The notes beneath the pieces were generated by a model. That model made no database searches. It saw only the letters and a program-made list of their open reading frames with translations, and was not told the origin of the DNA. A stretch of 64,000 nt of DNA from Evansella cellulosilytica DSM 2522 (GTDB lineage: Bacteria; Bacillota; Bacilli; Bacillales; Salisediminibacteriaceae), in assembly GCF_000177235.2 (NCBI RefSeq), contig NC_014829.1:4278001-4342000 (forward strand). Direction: 5' to 3'. This document shows, in pieces, positions 9,883-18,440 of the stretch; positions within the stretch are counted from its first letter, which is position 1, and each line of letters begins with the position of its first letter. A program made the translations under genes and the position numbers.

Positions 9883-10281
9883 CTATTCCGGTGCAACTAG
9901 TTCTACTTTTATTCTATCTGGGTCTTCAAAAAAAACAGCATAATAGTTTTTCCCACCAGCGAAAGGGTGCTTATCTGAGTATAGAATGTTGACTTTTCTC
10001 GCTTTTAATTTATTTGTCATTTCATCGACGTGTTGACGTGATGATGCATGAAAGGCTAAATGATTGAGACCTACCCGGCATCTATGGTACGGAATATCTA
10101 AATACCTGTCCTCCGCTTGGACAAAAACAATGTAGGTGTCTTCTAGCTTCCAACTTTGCCCTTCTTCCCATTTCTGAAAAGATGTGTATCCTAATTCTTC
10201 TAGAAACCATCCCCAAAAATCTTGTGTCCTTTTTAGGTCTGATACATATAGTTCAATATGATGAAGCAATCCTTTTGGCAA
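9883..10281 (-). CDS. VOC-family (glyoxalase/bleomycin-resistance fold) protein
   Basis: A single ~132-residue VOC domain: HHIELYVSDLKRTQDFW at the start supplies the first metal-ligand His, GLNHLAFHA the second and DRIKVELVAPE the Glu. This is the two beta-alpha-beta-beta-beta module pattern of metal-dependent lyases and isomerases. The substrate is unknown. The start is TTG after AAGGAGGAATTTTCA. It stands alone. Confidence 0.8.
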   Translation of the reverse strand: MPKGLLHHIELYVSDLKRTQDFWGWFLEELGYTSFQKWEEGQSWKLEDTYIVFVQAEDRYLDIPYHRCRVGLNHLAFHASSRQHVDEMTNKLKARKVNILYSDKHPFAGGKNYYAVFFEDPDRIKVELVAPE

Positions 10282-10481
10282 TGAAAATTCCTCCTTGCTT
10301 ATTCAAGCAACTATTGTGGGTGCCCTATAAAGGCTACACTCGCCGAGCGCGGCGGTCAGCACATTTCATGGAGGTTGACTCAACAGCTAAAATTTTCGAC
10401 CTTATGAGTCTCCCACATTTCTTAAACGACAAAAATAAAAACGAATATCGTATCCATAATAGACAAGCTTATAACAAACTA

Positions 10482-10913
10482 TTAGTCTTCGTTATTTTCA
10501 TCTTGTCGTTTTTTTCGTAGATTATAGATATAAACTATTGGAATAAGGCCGCAAACAAATATTATTCCACCTATCATTACACCATTGATTATTGCAAAGC
10601 CATCAGTGAGTGATACAAAAAATCCTATGACTGTTGAGATTAAAAGTAGCACAACTAGTGAGATGCTTAGACTTTTTTGTGGGTTAATTTTATTATTTTC
10701 ATAGTCTGCACTGATGCTCATTGATAAATAAGCAGAAGTAACTCCGGTTATAATAAGTAAAAGCCAGAGGGGATTTTCTCTCATTTCATCAAACCCCTTT
10801 GAAACTAAATCATATCCTAAAATTCCAATAATACCAATGGTTTGAATGATATATACAATGCGTATGTTTATTAAATTTTGTAATAACAAACGTTCATCTG
10901 TAATTTTTTTCAT
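10482..10913 (-). CDS. four-helix membrane protein paired with an XRE regulator
   Basis: Four hydrophobic segments at about residues 20-38, 50-68, 84-103 and 110-131 end in a charged tail (NLRKKRQDENNED). The ATG at 10913 lies two bases after the XRE stop and is served by AAAGGAGA inside the XRE gene, so the two are translationally linked. Small HTH regulator plus adjacent multi-helix membrane protein is a recurrent Firmicutes pair of unknown function. An upstream in-frame start would overlap the regulator and lacks a ribosome site. Confidence 0.75.
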   Translation of the reverse strand: MKKITDERLLLQNLINIRIVYIIQTIGIIGILGYDLVSKGFDEMRENPLWLLLIITGVTSAYLSMSISADYENNKINPQKSLSISLVVLLLISTVIGFFVSLTDGFAIINGVMIGGIIFVCGLIPIVYIYNLRKKRQDENNED

Positions 10914-10915
10914 TT

Positions 10916-11122
10916 TTAACCATTCTCCTTTTCTACCCAAAATACTTCATCTAACGTTTTATTTACTGCATAACAAATATCCAGACACAACTTTAAGGTT
11001 GGATTGTATTTTCCCTTTTCAATCAAACTAATAGTTTGGCGAGTGACACCTATTTTTTCTGCCAGCTGTTGCTGTGTCAGGTTTACTTGAGTACGGGCAA
11101 TTTTAACTTTGTTTCTCATCAT
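10916..11122 (-). CDS. small XRE-family transcriptional regulator
   Basis: The 68-residue protein is almost all HTH_3: TQQQLAEKIGVTRQTISLIE with the recognition helix TRQTISLIEKG, and NPTLKLCLDICYAVNKTLDEVF in the fourth and fifth helices. This is the short, ligand-less type seen beside integral membrane proteins. It probably represses its own promoter, since two matching AT-rich palindromic sites lie 24-70 bases upstream. It is first in a two-gene operon with the membrane protein. Confidence 0.9.
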   Translation of the reverse strand: MMRNKVKIARTQVNLTQQQLAEKIGVTRQTISLIEKGKYNPTLKLCLDICYAVNKTLDEVFWVEKENG

Positions 11123-11145
11123 GTTGTTTCCCTCCCCACACCCAA

Positions 11146-11189
11146 TTGTAATATATATATTACAAAATTCAATATATATATTACAATTA
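11146..11189. promoter_or_regulatory. paired palindromes upstream of the XRE gene (probable operator/promoter)
   Basis: TTGTAATATATATATTACAA (11146-11165) is a perfect 20-bp palindrome. A second TATATATATTACAATT half lies at about 11172-11188, spaced about two helical turns from the first. Both contain -10-like TATATT sequences in the direction of the XRE gene, which suits repressor sites covering the promoter. The downstream gap to 11388 shows nothing else that I can identify. Confidence 0.65.
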
Positions 11190-11388
11190 AATCATAATCG
11201 TGACCATTTTGACCACAACAGGGCAGCAACAGTTTCTTTCACTATCGCTGCCCGCTACATTAGTACATCATTTTTTTTCATTACTTAATCTGATTAGAAC
11301 TAGTTTTCATATAACAAATACATTCATGAACACGATTATACTTTTCTTTTATTAAGTCTTTTTCTTTCCCTAAATGACTGAAACTATC

Positions 11389-11748
11389 CTAAATAATCCC
11401 TAATTCTTTTTGAATCTTATGTTTATATTTGATATATCCCTGGTCAAAATCAGGACTTTCATTTTCAAATTTGCTCATTTTATAATCCCATTGCTTTATT
11501 TCATAACTGAAAATACCATTTTTAACAGTAGGGTCATTCTCAGCAAATTTAATAACGTCTTCTTCCTTAACTGCATCAATCACGATCGCTCCTCCAGTTG
11601 AGCCTGCAAATGGTCCAGCTAAAACTATACTCCCATTATTATATTCGTTTTGAACATAAACAGCATGTTCAGGCATAAAAGGTTGATTATGTAAAACTAC
11701 ACCATCTATCCAATTCATTGATGGAGTTAATAATATTAGGTATCTCAT
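11389..11748 (-). CDS. YciI-like protein
   Basis: About 119 residues: MRYLILLTPSMNW at the start, HAVYVQNEYNNGSIVLAGPF (the conserved His-containing helix and the GPF turn) and FAENDPTVKNGIFSYEIKQW in the second half. This matches the YciI ferredoxin-like fold, whose members have varied or unknown activities. I prefer ATG 11748, because AAGGAATGTCC precedes it; the codons further upstream would place the ribosome site inside the gene. Confidence 0.75.
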   Translation of the reverse strand: MRYLILLTPSMNWIDGVVLHNQPFMPEHAVYVQNEYNNGSIVLAGPFAGSTGGAIVIDAVKEEDVIKFAENDPTVKNGIFSYEIKQWDYKMSKFENESPDFDQGYIKYKHKIQKELGII

Positions 11749-11833
11749 GGACATTCCTTCTTTCATTTTTCATATGAAATTATTAAAATCTTTCTCTGTC
11801 TATTGTGCTAACAGCACCCATTAAAGGAATTTC

Positions 11834-12241
11834 TTAAACGACAAATAGATAGATAGCAAAAATGGTAATGAATATCGTATCCACAATCGCCAAGTAGAAT
11901 CCGACGTTCGACTTTTTTAACTTTTCTAATCTGGAATTATACAAGCTGTCGTATAAACTTATAACAAATAACACAACTGAAATCATTAGCACGAATATGT
12001 TTTCCGTGATTAATACTGCAAGAATATAAATCATCCATCTTCGGAAAAAAGAAAACATTAAGCTAAATAACATGATGGATATTGAATTTGGATTTATGTC
12101 CAATTCATCTTCAGAATTTATTTCACTTAATCCTTTTTGAATATTCTTAAAATCTCTTATGTAGCTGATATTAATCCACAAAATGATGAAACAATATATG
12201 ACTATGAAAATCTCTTCATTATTCCTCACAAGCTCTGGCAA
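11834..12241 (-). CDS. hypothetical membrane protein, about 135 aa
   Basis: Four hydrophobic stretches (about 12-30, 55-72, 75-95, 115-133) separated by short charged loops, including an acidic loop (SEINSEDELDINP). No recognisable family. The TTG at 12241 has AGGGAG nine bases upstream and is preferred to the TTG at 12250, which abuts the ribosome site. A second, similar cytoplasmic motif is lacking, so no role is proposed. Confidence 0.55.
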   Translation of the reverse strand: MPELVRNNEEIFIVIYCFIILWINISYIRDFKNIQKGLSEINSEDELDINPNSISIMLFSLMFSFFRRWMIYILAVLITENIFVLMISVVLFVISLYDSLYNSRLEKLKKSNVGFYLAIVDTIFITIFAIYLFVV

Positions 12242-12445
12242 TATTAACAACTCCCTATATAGTTAGACCTTTTGTTCCATTTCGTAGTCACTATCATGTT
12301 ACAGACCGCCCTTATAGTTTAACATCATTTTCCAGTTTGTTGGTACAAAAAATGAGCTGCATCATTGCAACTCGAAATTTTTACTCGCGGAAACTATAGC
12401 GTAAGTACTTTCACATGCGTTCTACTACAAAAATATTGGTATCTT

Positions 12446-12976
12446 TTAGTTACGGCTAAGTACAGCCTCATACGAATATAAAAGACAAAGTAAAATGTCA
12501 GGAGGCAGTTGTGATTCATCGTTTATATTTAAGTAGAATGTAGGTCTAATAAGGGAAATGCCTTTATATTTATAATTGAAAGTCGCTATTTTTCTCGCTC
12601 CTGAATAAATGTAAGTAGTTTTATCCCCTAAATTCTTTTTAATTTCAAAAGAACGTCCTTCATAGTTAAAAATATATCTTGGGTGTGTATTTATTTTTGA
12701 CACACATTGAAATGTAAATGTATTCTCTAATGAATTGCCATAATGAATATCCCACTTTGGTCTAGTAAACTTTGGTGTCTCCATTTCAGAAAACACTAGA
12801 GTATTATTGTTTTTGTCTAAAACTTTAAAATTATATAGCTTAATTATTAAATATTTCTCCAGTTTACTCGTATGAATTTTCTTTATTTTGTAGGCTACAT
12901 GGCCATTTTCATCATAAACATTTATTGGATTTGTACTTAAGACTAAAAAGTTGCGTCTGTACTTATAAGTTGCCAC
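12446..12976 (-). CDS. tubby C-terminal-domain-like (LURP-one/YxjI-type) protein
   Basis: The 176-residue protein is beta-rich: it alternates short strands such as FLVLSTNPINVYDENGH, VAYKIKKI, FKVLDKNN, FTFQCVSK and YIFNYEGRSFEIKK. This is the pattern of bacterial tubby-like (scramblase-related) proteins. The assignment rests on strand pattern, not on a catalytic motif, so it is moderate. Start is GTG after AAGGAGTGCAAACTG. No membrane segment. Confidence 0.55.
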   Translation of the reverse strand: MATYKYRRNFLVLSTNPINVYDENGHVAYKIKKIHTSKLEKYLIIKLYNFKVLDKNNNTLVFSEMETPKFTRPKWDIHYGNSLENTFTFQCVSKINTHPRYIFNYEGRSFEIKKNLGDKTTYIYSGARKIATFNYKYKGISLIRPTFYLNINDESQLPPDILLCLLYSYEAVLSRN

Positions 12977-13078
12977 CAGTTTGCACTCCTTAATCTCTTT
13001 TTATTTTCTGCTCATCGTACTACTGACTACATATTATTTTTACCTCATATTCGCCGTATGTCTTAATACCGCTCTCCT

Positions 13079-13312
13079 TCAATTCAATAAGAAGACTAGA
13101 AGTGATGCAAATAATACAAATAAGAAAGCAACTATGCTAATCCAGCCCGTCACTTTTCGTTCTTTCTGAAATTGTTCTATTCCTATTACTAACACCATTA
13201 AACTTAGGGAAAACAGCATATATGATTGGAATTCAAAATTCTTAGTAATCAAGCCATATCCTGCAAAAGAAGCAGCGATTACCGCAAAAATGACTCTTAA
13301 AATAATGAACAA
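13079..13312 (-). CDS. DUF3953 (YczI-like) small membrane protein
   Basis: 77 residues with three hydrophobic segments: FIILRVIFAVIAASFAGYGL, YMLFSLSLMVLVIGIEQFQKER and a C-terminal WISIVAFLFVLFASLLVF. The middle 'SLMVLVIGIEQFQKERK' pattern is typical of the Bacillus YczI/DUF3953 group. Function unknown. Start is TTG after AAAGGGGTG. Confidence 0.65.
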   Translation of the reverse strand: MFIILRVIFAVIAASFAGYGLITKNFEFQSYMLFSLSLMVLVIGIEQFQKERKVTGWISIVAFLFVLFASLLVFLLN

Positions 13313-13343
13313 ATATATACACCCCTTTAAAGCTTATTTGAGC

Positions 13344-13820
13344 TTAGTTGAACAATAAAAAGCTAGTAGAAAAACTCCAAATAAAAGCAATAATCGTTAT
13401 TAATATAAGTTTCGTTTTATCATTGTTAATATTAAAATAATGAAGGGTAGTCTTTCTAAATAGATAAAAAGGAATGAATAGCCCAATGATAATAGTAAGA
13501 ATCATAACAGGAGAAAGCATATTAGAGATATCTACCTCTATACCTTCAAACTGTCGAGGTACAATATAAAGATAATTGATGGTCGAAATAACGGTGTTGA
13601 ATAGCACTTGAATATAATAGATATTTGTTAGCCACCAACCCCATTGTTTGGCTTTCCACAATCCGAATGAAGCTAATAAAATCAATGTCAATAAACTAAT
13701 GTTCATCAAAAATGCAGTTAGGTGAAATGTCCATACAAACTGATTATATAAAATAAAAACCGATGCTATAACTGCTTGAGTAATTGCAATAATACTTATT
13801 AGGATAGGTCGATTTTTCAA
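13344..13820 (-). CDS. hypothetical membrane protein, 158 aa
   Basis: Four membrane helices (about residues 7-24, 31-52, 93-117 and 136-156) with an aromatic loop KQWGWWLTNIYYIQ. It has no recognised motif. Start is TTG after AGGAGGGAACAAA, an excellent ribosome site. It lies 31 bases upstream of the YczI-like gene and may be co-transcribed with it. Confidence 0.6.
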   Translation of the reverse strand: MKNRPILISIIAITQAVIASVFILYNQFVWTFHLTAFLMNISLLTLILLASFGLWKAKQWGWWLTNIYYIQVLFNTVISTINYLYIVPRQFEGIEVDISNMLSPVMILTIIIGLFIPFYLFRKTTLHYFNINNDKTKLILITIIAFIWSFSTSFLLFN

Positions 13821-13938
13821 TTTGTTCCCTCCTTATATCTACTTTCTTCAACAAAGTCTTAATCCTTAATTAAACAATTGTTTTCATATACATCGAATCG
13901 TAATAAAAGATATTTACAAACTTTAAACTCAAGTTTTC

Positions 13939-14100
13939 TTAATAAGGTTTAAAAGAGCCTTTTAGCTTTTTTCTATATTGCTCTAATTTCTTAATCCTTT
14001 TAAATGTCATAATAGAACTAATAGTTGTTATTATAAGCATTAATTCATGTTCTTCTCCTCGATTATCGATTATATTGTGGATTTGGGATTGTTCGTCCAT
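13939..14100 (-). CDS. small protein, 53 aa
   Basis: An ATG at 14100 preceded by GGGAGGGGAGATAACAGCT opens a 53-residue frame that ends at TAA 13939. The sequence starts MDEQSQIHNIIDNRGEEHEL, has a hydrophobic middle (LMLIITTISSIMTF) and a strongly basic tail (KRIKKLEQYRKKLKGSFK). The strong ribosome site and biased composition support a real gene. It could be a membrane-associated peptide; function unknown. Confidence 0.5.
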   Translation of the reverse strand: MDEQSQIHNIIDNRGEEHELMLIITTISSIMTFKRIKKLEQYRKKLKGSFKPY

Positions 14101-14140
14101 AGCTGTTATCTCCCCTCCCTATACAAAACGGCTAGTTGGG

Positions 14141-14338
14141 TTATTTCTTTTTTGCCTTATTTGTTTGGATATACTTTTGTGTTAATAACCCTGCATTGTA
14201 AACAGCTATGATCATAATAAAATAAAATAGAATATCGATAAATCCGCTCAACTCAGTTACGTTAACAAAAATATGAAAAACAAATAAAACGGCTGTGATT
14301 ATAGTAATAATGAATTGTCCTTTAACTGACTTAAACAT
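14141..14338 (-). CDS. small two-helix membrane protein, 65 aa
   Basis: Two hydrophobic helices (about residues 8-27 and 32-52) and a lysine-rich end (QTNKAKKK). ATG follows AAGGTAGGG. The 53-aa gene starts 40 bases downstream in the same direction, so they may form a pair. The 288-base stretch from 14339 to 14626 has no gene that I can support. Confidence 0.5.
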   Translation of the reverse strand: MFKSVKGQFIITIITAVLFVFHIFVNVTELSGFIDILFYFIMIIAVYNAGLLTQKYIQTNKAKKK

Positions 14339-14626
14339 AGTAACCCTACCTTTGTGGTTTTTTCACTTCAATAGAAACATATTTTTATGCAATTTAGCAA
14401 TTATACTTTTTTAATAGAGAATCAGATTACTTTGTTATTCAACTTTAACAGAAAGACTTGAGCATAATAAAAGTTGGTAAGAATTAAAAGTTCCTATTAA
14501 AACTCTTAATAGTCCAATAAAGTTCATTCCTCCCACTAAATTTAGTATTTTGCGCGTTAGCGGTACAAGAGCAGTGTCAGTTTGTTGAATTAACACTTAC
14601 GTTTGTTAAATGAGAAATTCAAGGAC

Positions 14627-15475
14627 TCAGATTTTCATTTTGTTTTCATATATCTTCAGTGCTTTATAATATATGTCTTTATCTATTCCAAATAACTTTG
14701 TTACCCAATATTCTACTTCTCCCTTGTTTAATACTTTCTCCGTTTTCCCTGTTTGAAAGTGTTGTTTTAAAACATTCTTCTTCAAAGAAGTAGGTACACC
14801 ATTAATATATCCAAAAATTTGTATCTCTCTAAGTACAGGAGATGTATCCCAATTATTAGAGTTTTTTATTATTGGCTCCATGTCTTGCAAAATAATAGGA
14901 TTCGGATTTAACGTTTTGGTAGGTCCTGGCGTTCTTATTATTTTTATACCATCATTGGTAACAGAGTAATCAAATATTTCTCTTTCGTCTTTGACTTTAA
15001 AGCTTTCAAACATAGGATACGCTTGAAATAAAGGCGCACAATATCCAACATCAACATAATAAGGCTCGTCAAGTTCTACTCTCAGGCAAATGTGACCTGG
15101 ATCCATGTATACGTAATAAACGGGAAAGCCTAGTTCGGTTAATAACCAATGGAGCCCGACCGAATGTGTCCAACACGTTCCACCCATTCCTTTATTTATT
15201 ACACGTTCAAAATAAATATCGACTGAAGGTAAAAATTGGCCCGTTTGATCTCCATTTTGCCAATCAATCACCTTTGTCAGTGTTTCCCATTTAATTTTCT
15301 CTTGATGATTTTTAACTATTTTATTTAGGAATGATAGATTTGGATGTTCTTTTTTTACAGAAAGAAATTTTAATACTTTATTACATAATTTGTCGTTTTC
15401 CATAAAATCTATCTCCTCATTTATAGGATCCAATATGTCAGCAACTAGACTAAAAAGTTCGTTAATAGATTTCAC
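14627..15475 (-). CDS. arylamine N-acetyltransferase-family protein
   Basis: The catalytic triad of the family is in place: Cys101 in GGTCWTHS, His128 in PGHICLRVEL and Asp142 in YYVDVGY. The 282-residue length fits. These enzymes move an acetyl group from acetyl-CoA to arylamines or hydrazines by a ping-pong mechanism; some homologues act in biosynthesis. The usual RGG before Cys is MGG here, a divergent feature. The start is GTG at 15475 with only a distant GGGAG, so the exact start is uncertain. Confidence 0.85.
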   Translation of the reverse strand: MKSINELFSLVADILDPINEEIDFMENDKLCNKVLKFLSVKKEHPNLSFLNKIVKNHQEKIKWETLTKVIDWQNGDQTGQFLPSVDIYFERVINKGMGGTCWTHSVGLHWLLTELGFPVYYVYMDPGHICLRVELDEPYYVDVGYCAPLFQAYPMFESFKVKDEREIFDYSVTNDGIKIIRTPGPTKTLNPNPIILQDMEPIIKNSNNWDTSPVLREIQIFGYINGVPTSLKKNVLKQHFQTGKTEKVLNKGEVEYWVTKLFGIDKDIYYKALKIYENKMKI

Positions 15476-15582
15476 AATTAGCGCTCATATGAACTCCCGT
15501 AGCTTCTTGAATTATTCTTTTCTCGTTTGTTTATGTTTATTTCTTCAACCGCTAAGAATATAGATTCTAAAAAAATTTTTCC

Positions 15583-16089
15583 CTATTTATTTATTATCAC
15601 TTGGGCTATTTGTTTCTCACCATTTTTCTCAAATATCTTATATGTCTGCATTCCTAATTTTTCTGCAACCTTCTGTGATGATATATTTTCAAGTGTTGTA
15701 TATGAAAATAACTTGGGGTAATTCAAAAGATCAAATGCATAATCCATACAGGCAAATGCTGCTTCTGTTGCATAGCCTTTATTCCAATGCTCCTTTATAA
15801 TATGATAACCAATCTCTGGTACTATTTCATTTTCTATTGCTTGCATTGTAATGCCACAGTCTCCAATAAATTTTTCCCCATCTTTTAGAATAACGGCCCA
15901 TAAACCATGGTTATATTTATTATAATTATCAATATTCCATTGAATCCATTGTTCCACTTTCTCCTGATCAAATGGCTCAGCATAGTATTGCATAGATTCT
16001 GGGTCTGAAAGAACTTTAGATAACGCTTGTATATCTTCCATTACTAGTTCCCTAAGATAAAGCCTCTCTGTTTCTATTATTTTCTTCAT
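15583..16089 (-). CDS. GNAT acetyltransferase, RimJ/RimL type
   Basis: Starts MKKIIETERLYLREL, the standard opening of the RimJ/RimL-like group that acetylates N termini or small molecules. The acetyl-CoA loop is present (GYHIIKEHWNKGYATEAAFACMDYAF), as is the late NISSQKVAEKLGM motif. I choose ATG 16089 because GGAGAG lies nine bases upstream; an upstream TTG is unsupported. Substrate unknown. It stands alone. Confidence 0.85.
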   Translation of the reverse strand: MKKIIETERLYLRELVMEDIQALSKVLSDPESMQYYAEPFDQEKVEQWIQWNIDNYNKYNHGLWAVILKDGEKFIGDCGITMQAIENEIVPEIGYHIIKEHWNKGYATEAAFACMDYAFDLLNYPKLFSYTTLENISSQKVAEKLGMQTYKIFEKNGEKQIAQVIINK

Positions 16090-16280
16090 GATATCTACAC
16101 TCTCCAAATACTATTTTGACCCTATTCTTGCATCTCCCCGTTAACAACGGTTAACGAAAGCTTACCCGTTTGTTGAAGTGCATCATTCAGTAGTATTAGT
16201 AGTTCACCTTACCAACCACGGTACAATAACCTAACCAAACTAAAAATGTTATATTGCTTCTTTTATTACAACACCTCAAT

Positions 16281-16820
16281 TTATTTTTCTTGGTGCTTTT
16301 CAAGCATTTCCTTTAAATAATCTTCAGATTTACCTTTCGGAATACTGAGACTTTCCCATTCACTATCTTTTAGTTGTTTTCCAATATAAACAATTTGACC
16401 AACATGATAGGCGTAATGTGCCATTTGCCTTTCAATCGCTTCTAAAACGAAATGACTTTCTCCACGTATGGTAATTTTTTTTAATAAATCTTGTTCTTTT
16501 AAATCCGTTAATGTATCAATTAGAACATTCCAACCTTTTTCCCAAACAGTGATTAATTCGGCTTTTGTAGCTATATCATCTATAAATTCCTCATCACGAT
16601 TTCTATCATTTTTTTCCCCATCAGAAGTTAAAAAGTCACTCCACCTTGAAGTCATATTTCCACTTAAATGCTTAACTATTATTGCTACGCTGTTGGATTG
16701 GCTATTATAATTCCAATGTATTTCCTCTTCAGATAGTTGGTTTAATGTCTTATCTCCTAGGATTTTTACACTTTTAAATCTTTCTAATACAATCCTCAAA
16801 TACTCGTTTCCAACATCCAT
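16281..16820 (-). CDS. DinB-like four-helix protein (DUF1572)
   Basis: Conserved marks of this DinB-superfamily branch are NSVAIIVKHLSGNMTSRWSDF near residue 45 (first His of the putative metal triad) and MAHYAYHVGQIVYIGKQLK (two further His in the HxxxH arrangement). The superfamily includes thiol-S-transferases; this branch has no assigned reaction. ATG follows AAGGGGGATTCAA. Confidence 0.8.
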   Translation of the reverse strand: MDVGNEYLRIVLERFKSVKILGDKTLNQLSEEEIHWNYNSQSNSVAIIVKHLSGNMTSRWSDFLTSDGEKNDRNRDEEFIDDIATKAELITVWEKGWNVLIDTLTDLKEQDLLKKITIRGESHFVLEAIERQMAHYAYHVGQIVYIGKQLKDSEWESLSIPKGKSEDYLKEMLEKHQEK

Positions 16821-17006
16821 TTGAATCCCCCTTTAAACGGCTAATGAATCAAATTAAAAACTAAGAATTTATTAAAATCTTCTTCCTGGCTGCTTCTTTA
16901 TCGCAGGAAGCGACTGTTGTACAAAAACCGAAACCCCTTTATTAGAATTCCGAAGATAAGCTTTATTTGATGTAGGAAAAAATAGTATCGATAATCATGT
17001 CATCGA

Positions 17007-17582
17007 TTACTCAAATTCTAAATATTGCATGCTAAAGTCGTCTCCAACGAAGTTCATTTCTCCTGAGAAAGCATGAATTTCCCAGTCCCCATCCTCACTT
17101 TCATCAAAAACATACTCTCTTTTCCAACCTTCTAATTCATTGTCATCACCAGTATATTCCTGCTTTATCATTAGGCGGGTTTCATTAAAAAATTCATTCT
17201 CGTAATAACTTTTATAGATAACAGCATCTGTTATGGCTATTCCTTTATGGAAAACAGTTGGATATAACGTTTCTTGAATCAAATAGGTACCTGTTTCTGT
17301 TTCATTCTCTGAACCCAGTATAATAAACATCTCTAAAAAACTTTGGGCGTGTTGTCCAAACTGTTCTGTAAATGCTTCTTCATATTCGTCATACTCTTTT
17401 TTAGTTACTGTCTCCTTCATTGCTAGCTCAATAATCAGCTCTTCTTTTTCCTTAATCATCTCTGTTGCAGTATTAATATCAAAATCTATATTTTCTTCCA
17501 TAATAGGCTTTATTTCTTCAGATGTTGCACATCCAGTCAAAATAACAGTAGTAAAAATAAGCAGAAATACTAACTGTCGCAT
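17007..17582 (-). CDS. lipoprotein of unknown function
   Basis: The signal sequence MRQLVFLLIFTTVILTGC ends in a lipobox (LTGC), predicting a diacylated membrane-anchored protein on the outer face. The mature part is strongly acidic, with a helical first third (EEIKPIMEENIDFDINTAT...) and a beta-rich second half. No family recognised. ATG 17582 is preferred because GAGGTG lies seven bases upstream; a GTG three codons earlier is less likely. Confidence 0.7.
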   Translation of the reverse strand: MRQLVFLLIFTTVILTGCATSEEIKPIMEENIDFDINTATEMIKEKEELIIELAMKETVTKKEYDEYEEAFTEQFGQHAQSFLEMFIILGSENETETGTYLIQETLYPTVFHKGIAITDAVIYKSYYENEFFNETRLMIKQEYTGDDNELEGWKREYVFDESEDGDWEIHAFSGEMNFVGDDFSMQYLEFE

Positions 17583-17651
17583 TTTTTTCACCTCACTATT
17601 ATATTTTTTAATGCTGCGCTAGTTGAAGCGGATTCTACTATATGTATTGAA

Positions 17652-17699
17652 GGTGTATATTAAATTATCCATATACACCGGCTTGTGCATATGGATAAT
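17652..17699 (-). promoter_or_regulatory. two mutually exclusive hairpins upstream of the lipoprotein gene
   Basis: ATTATCCATAT (17664-17674) pairs perfectly with ATATGGATAAT (17689-17699). The overlapping segment ATATACACC (17671-17679) pairs perfectly with GGTGTATAT (17652-17660). Only one stem can form at a time. They lie about 70-120 bases before the lipoprotein start. Function is inferred only. Confidence 0.4.
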
Positions 17700-17831
17700 C
17701 TGTAAAGATGTCTGTTGATTGATTAGTTTTATTTTGGAAAAATGAAGTTTTTCATTGGCTACAATTCGAGTCACAGTTTTCAAAACATTATTGCGTTTTT
17801 TCGCTAGGACCGAAGTTAAGATCTACTTTTT

Positions 17832-18017
17832 TTAAGAGCGGGTCGATATGTTTTTATGAAATTTGCGATATAGATCCACTATCGAATTAATAGCATAGCC
17901 GAATACGACTGCGCTCACTAGTATTGTGGTAAGCTTAAGCTTACTATGCCAATCAAATATGAGTAAAACGAACAGGACAGCTAAGGCATATAAAGTAGTT
18001 TTCAACACAACATGCAT
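17832..18017 (-). CDS. small two-helix membrane protein, 61 aa
   Basis: Begins MHVVLKTTLYALAVLFVLLIFDW (helix one), then LTTILVSAVVFGYAINSIVDLY (helix two) and a basic tail (RKFHKNISTRS). ATG 18017 lies ten bases after AGGAG. Family not recognised. Confidence 0.55.
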   Translation of the reverse strand: MHVVLKTTLYALAVLFVLLIFDWHSKLKLTTILVSAVVFGYAINSIVDLYRKFHKNISTRS

Positions 18018-18227
18018 GTTTATCACGCTCCTAATTTATCGATATTAGTTTGTTATTCATCCAACTTTTTGTTGTTCACGTCGGGTGGCAATTACTTCTC
18101 AGTTTTCCAATAGGCCAGAATAAATAAAACAATTAAAATGACTGCTAGTATTATTAGTTCTGACCCTATCAATCTAGTAATGTTACGAGATTAGCCAAAA
18201 ATGTTTATACAAATATGAGAGATTTAG

Positions 18228-18317
18228 TCAATTTGTGAATAGTGGTACAATAAAAAGCCCCGTGAGGATGCCTAATAAAAATAATATTATATAGTAGATT
18301 TTAGAGCCTTTAGTCAT
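18228..18317 (-). CDS. 29-aa single-helix peptide
   Basis: An ATG preceded by a perfect AGGAGG seven bases upstream (TAGGAGGTTCATCTC) opens a 29-residue frame: a short charged start (MTKGSK), then one hydrophobic segment (IYYIILFLLGILTGLFIVPLF). The ribosome site is much stronger than chance would give for such a short frame. It may be a small membrane peptide. There is no downstream partner. Confidence 0.4.
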   Translation of the reverse strand: MTKGSKIYYIILFLLGILTGLFIVPLFTN

Positions 18318-18440
18318 GAGATGAACCTCCTATCATGTATCCTAGTATGTAGATTAACATATTTTTACACTTAATTGGAAAAGAATTGTAAAAATATTGT
18401 CTAGAAGTGTCAGAGTAAAGTGGATGAAGGTAAATTTCGT

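Noticed and set aside
10300-10481. Possible gene remnant on the plus strand (CTATAAAGGCTACACTCGCC region)
   Set aside because: The frame overlaps the VOC gene start and the membrane-protein end and has no recognisable motif.
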